Below the pieces are notes generated by a model. It was not told the DNA's origin and did not search any database. It saw nothing but the letters and a program-made list of their open reading frames with translations. A stretch of DNA of 64,000 nucleotides from Bog-473 sp963744225 (GTDB taxonomy: Bacteria; Actinomycetota; Acidimicrobiia; Acidimicrobiales; RAAP-2), in NCBI GenBank assembly GCA_963744225.1, contig CAVUSV010000004.1, positions 806,001 through 870,000 on the forward strand, written 5' to 3'. Shown piece by piece: positions 63,912 through 64,000 of this stretch (its first letter is position 1; the number at the start of each line of letters is the position of its first letter). A program made the translations under genes and the position numbers.

Positions 63912-64000
63912 TACTCGGACGCCGGCCCGAACGGGAAGACGTCGTCGAGGGTGCGCGGGTACAGGCTCGGGTCACCCGGGAGGACCCCGGCCGCCAGGAG
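63911..64000 (-). CDS. C-terminal fragment of an unidentified protein (cut by window edge)
   Basis: The last 29 codons of a gene entering from the right edge: LLAAGVLPGDPSLYPRTLDD and on to a TAG at 63911-63913. Too short to identify. Its one-base overlap with the next gene places it at the head of the mau-like operon. Confidence 0.55.
   Translation of the reverse strand, partial: LLAAGVLPGDPSLYPRTLDDVFPFGPASE

Overview
The window is a GC-rich chromosome segment from an actinobacterium and contains the replication-origin neighbourhood. The central gene order matches the mycobacterial origin region almost gene for gene: gyrA-gyrB-dciA-recF-dnaN-dnaA on the minus strand, then rpmH-rnpA-yidD-yidC-jag-rsmG-parS-parA-parB on the plus strand, then cwlM-trxA-trxB, murJ with its DUF6049 partner, and cca. 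After these come ino1-padR and rpsF-ssb-rpsR-rplI-dnaB. A methylamine-dehydrogenase-light-chain-like protein carrying GGYWLVAADGG-type repeats and a two-domain dCTP deaminase point away from the best-known actinomycetes; an Acidimicrobiia-like lineage is my guess, not something the sequence proves.

Layout. 1-11.6 kb is a catabolic island: an FGGY (glycerol-kinase-like) kinase, an amino acid/choline-type permease, a broken choline-kinase-like phosphotransferase, a dimethylglycine/sarcosine-dehydrogenase-like flavoprotein, an amidohydrolase, a methylmalonate-semialdehyde-type dehydrogenase and an MFS carrier. 11.7-15 kb is signalling: a GAF histidine kinase divergent from a LuxR-type regulator, a small unknown protein and a degenerate GGDEF protein. 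15.3-19.1 kb holds RNase D, an acyl-CoA ligase and an aldo/keto reductase. 19.3-23 kb is a surface locus: two paralogous single-pass proteins with low-complexity outer parts, then a seven-module chaplin-like protein with an LAxTG sorting signal. 23.2-27.8 kb holds dCTP deaminase, an unknown protein, a D-aminoacylase-type amidohydrolase and signal peptidase I. 27.8-52.5 kb is the origin core and its partners. 52.6-60.6 kb holds inositol-phosphate synthase with a PadR regulator, DUF5318, panB, the rpsF-dnaB block, a HAD phosphatase and a PPOX protein. 60.6-64 kb is a five-gene export/maturation cluster built around a Tat-exported methylamine-dehydrogenase-light-chain-like protein fused to propeller-like repeats.

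Gene orientation switches between dnaA (minus) and rpmH (plus), so forks leave from about 35-37 kb. Two parS sites sit directly before parA. Several genes start 6-8 nt after a TAnnnT hexamer (TAGCCT, TAGCGT, TATCCT, TAGTCT), the layout of leaderless actinobacterial mRNAs. DUF6049 and cca share a 34-bp divergent start region built this way.

Caution on the sequence. Around twenty reading-frame breaks were found, many in genes a cell cannot lose (gyrA, recF, murJ, cca, rpsR, panB) and some in G/C homopolymers that look one base short. Most are probably assembly or sequencing indels, not biology. They also create false fusions (rplI-dnaB, DUF5318-panB). The phosphotransferase at 3.3-4.2 kb has so many breaks that it may be a true pseudogene. 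Coordinates given for broken genes span the whole reconstructed gene.
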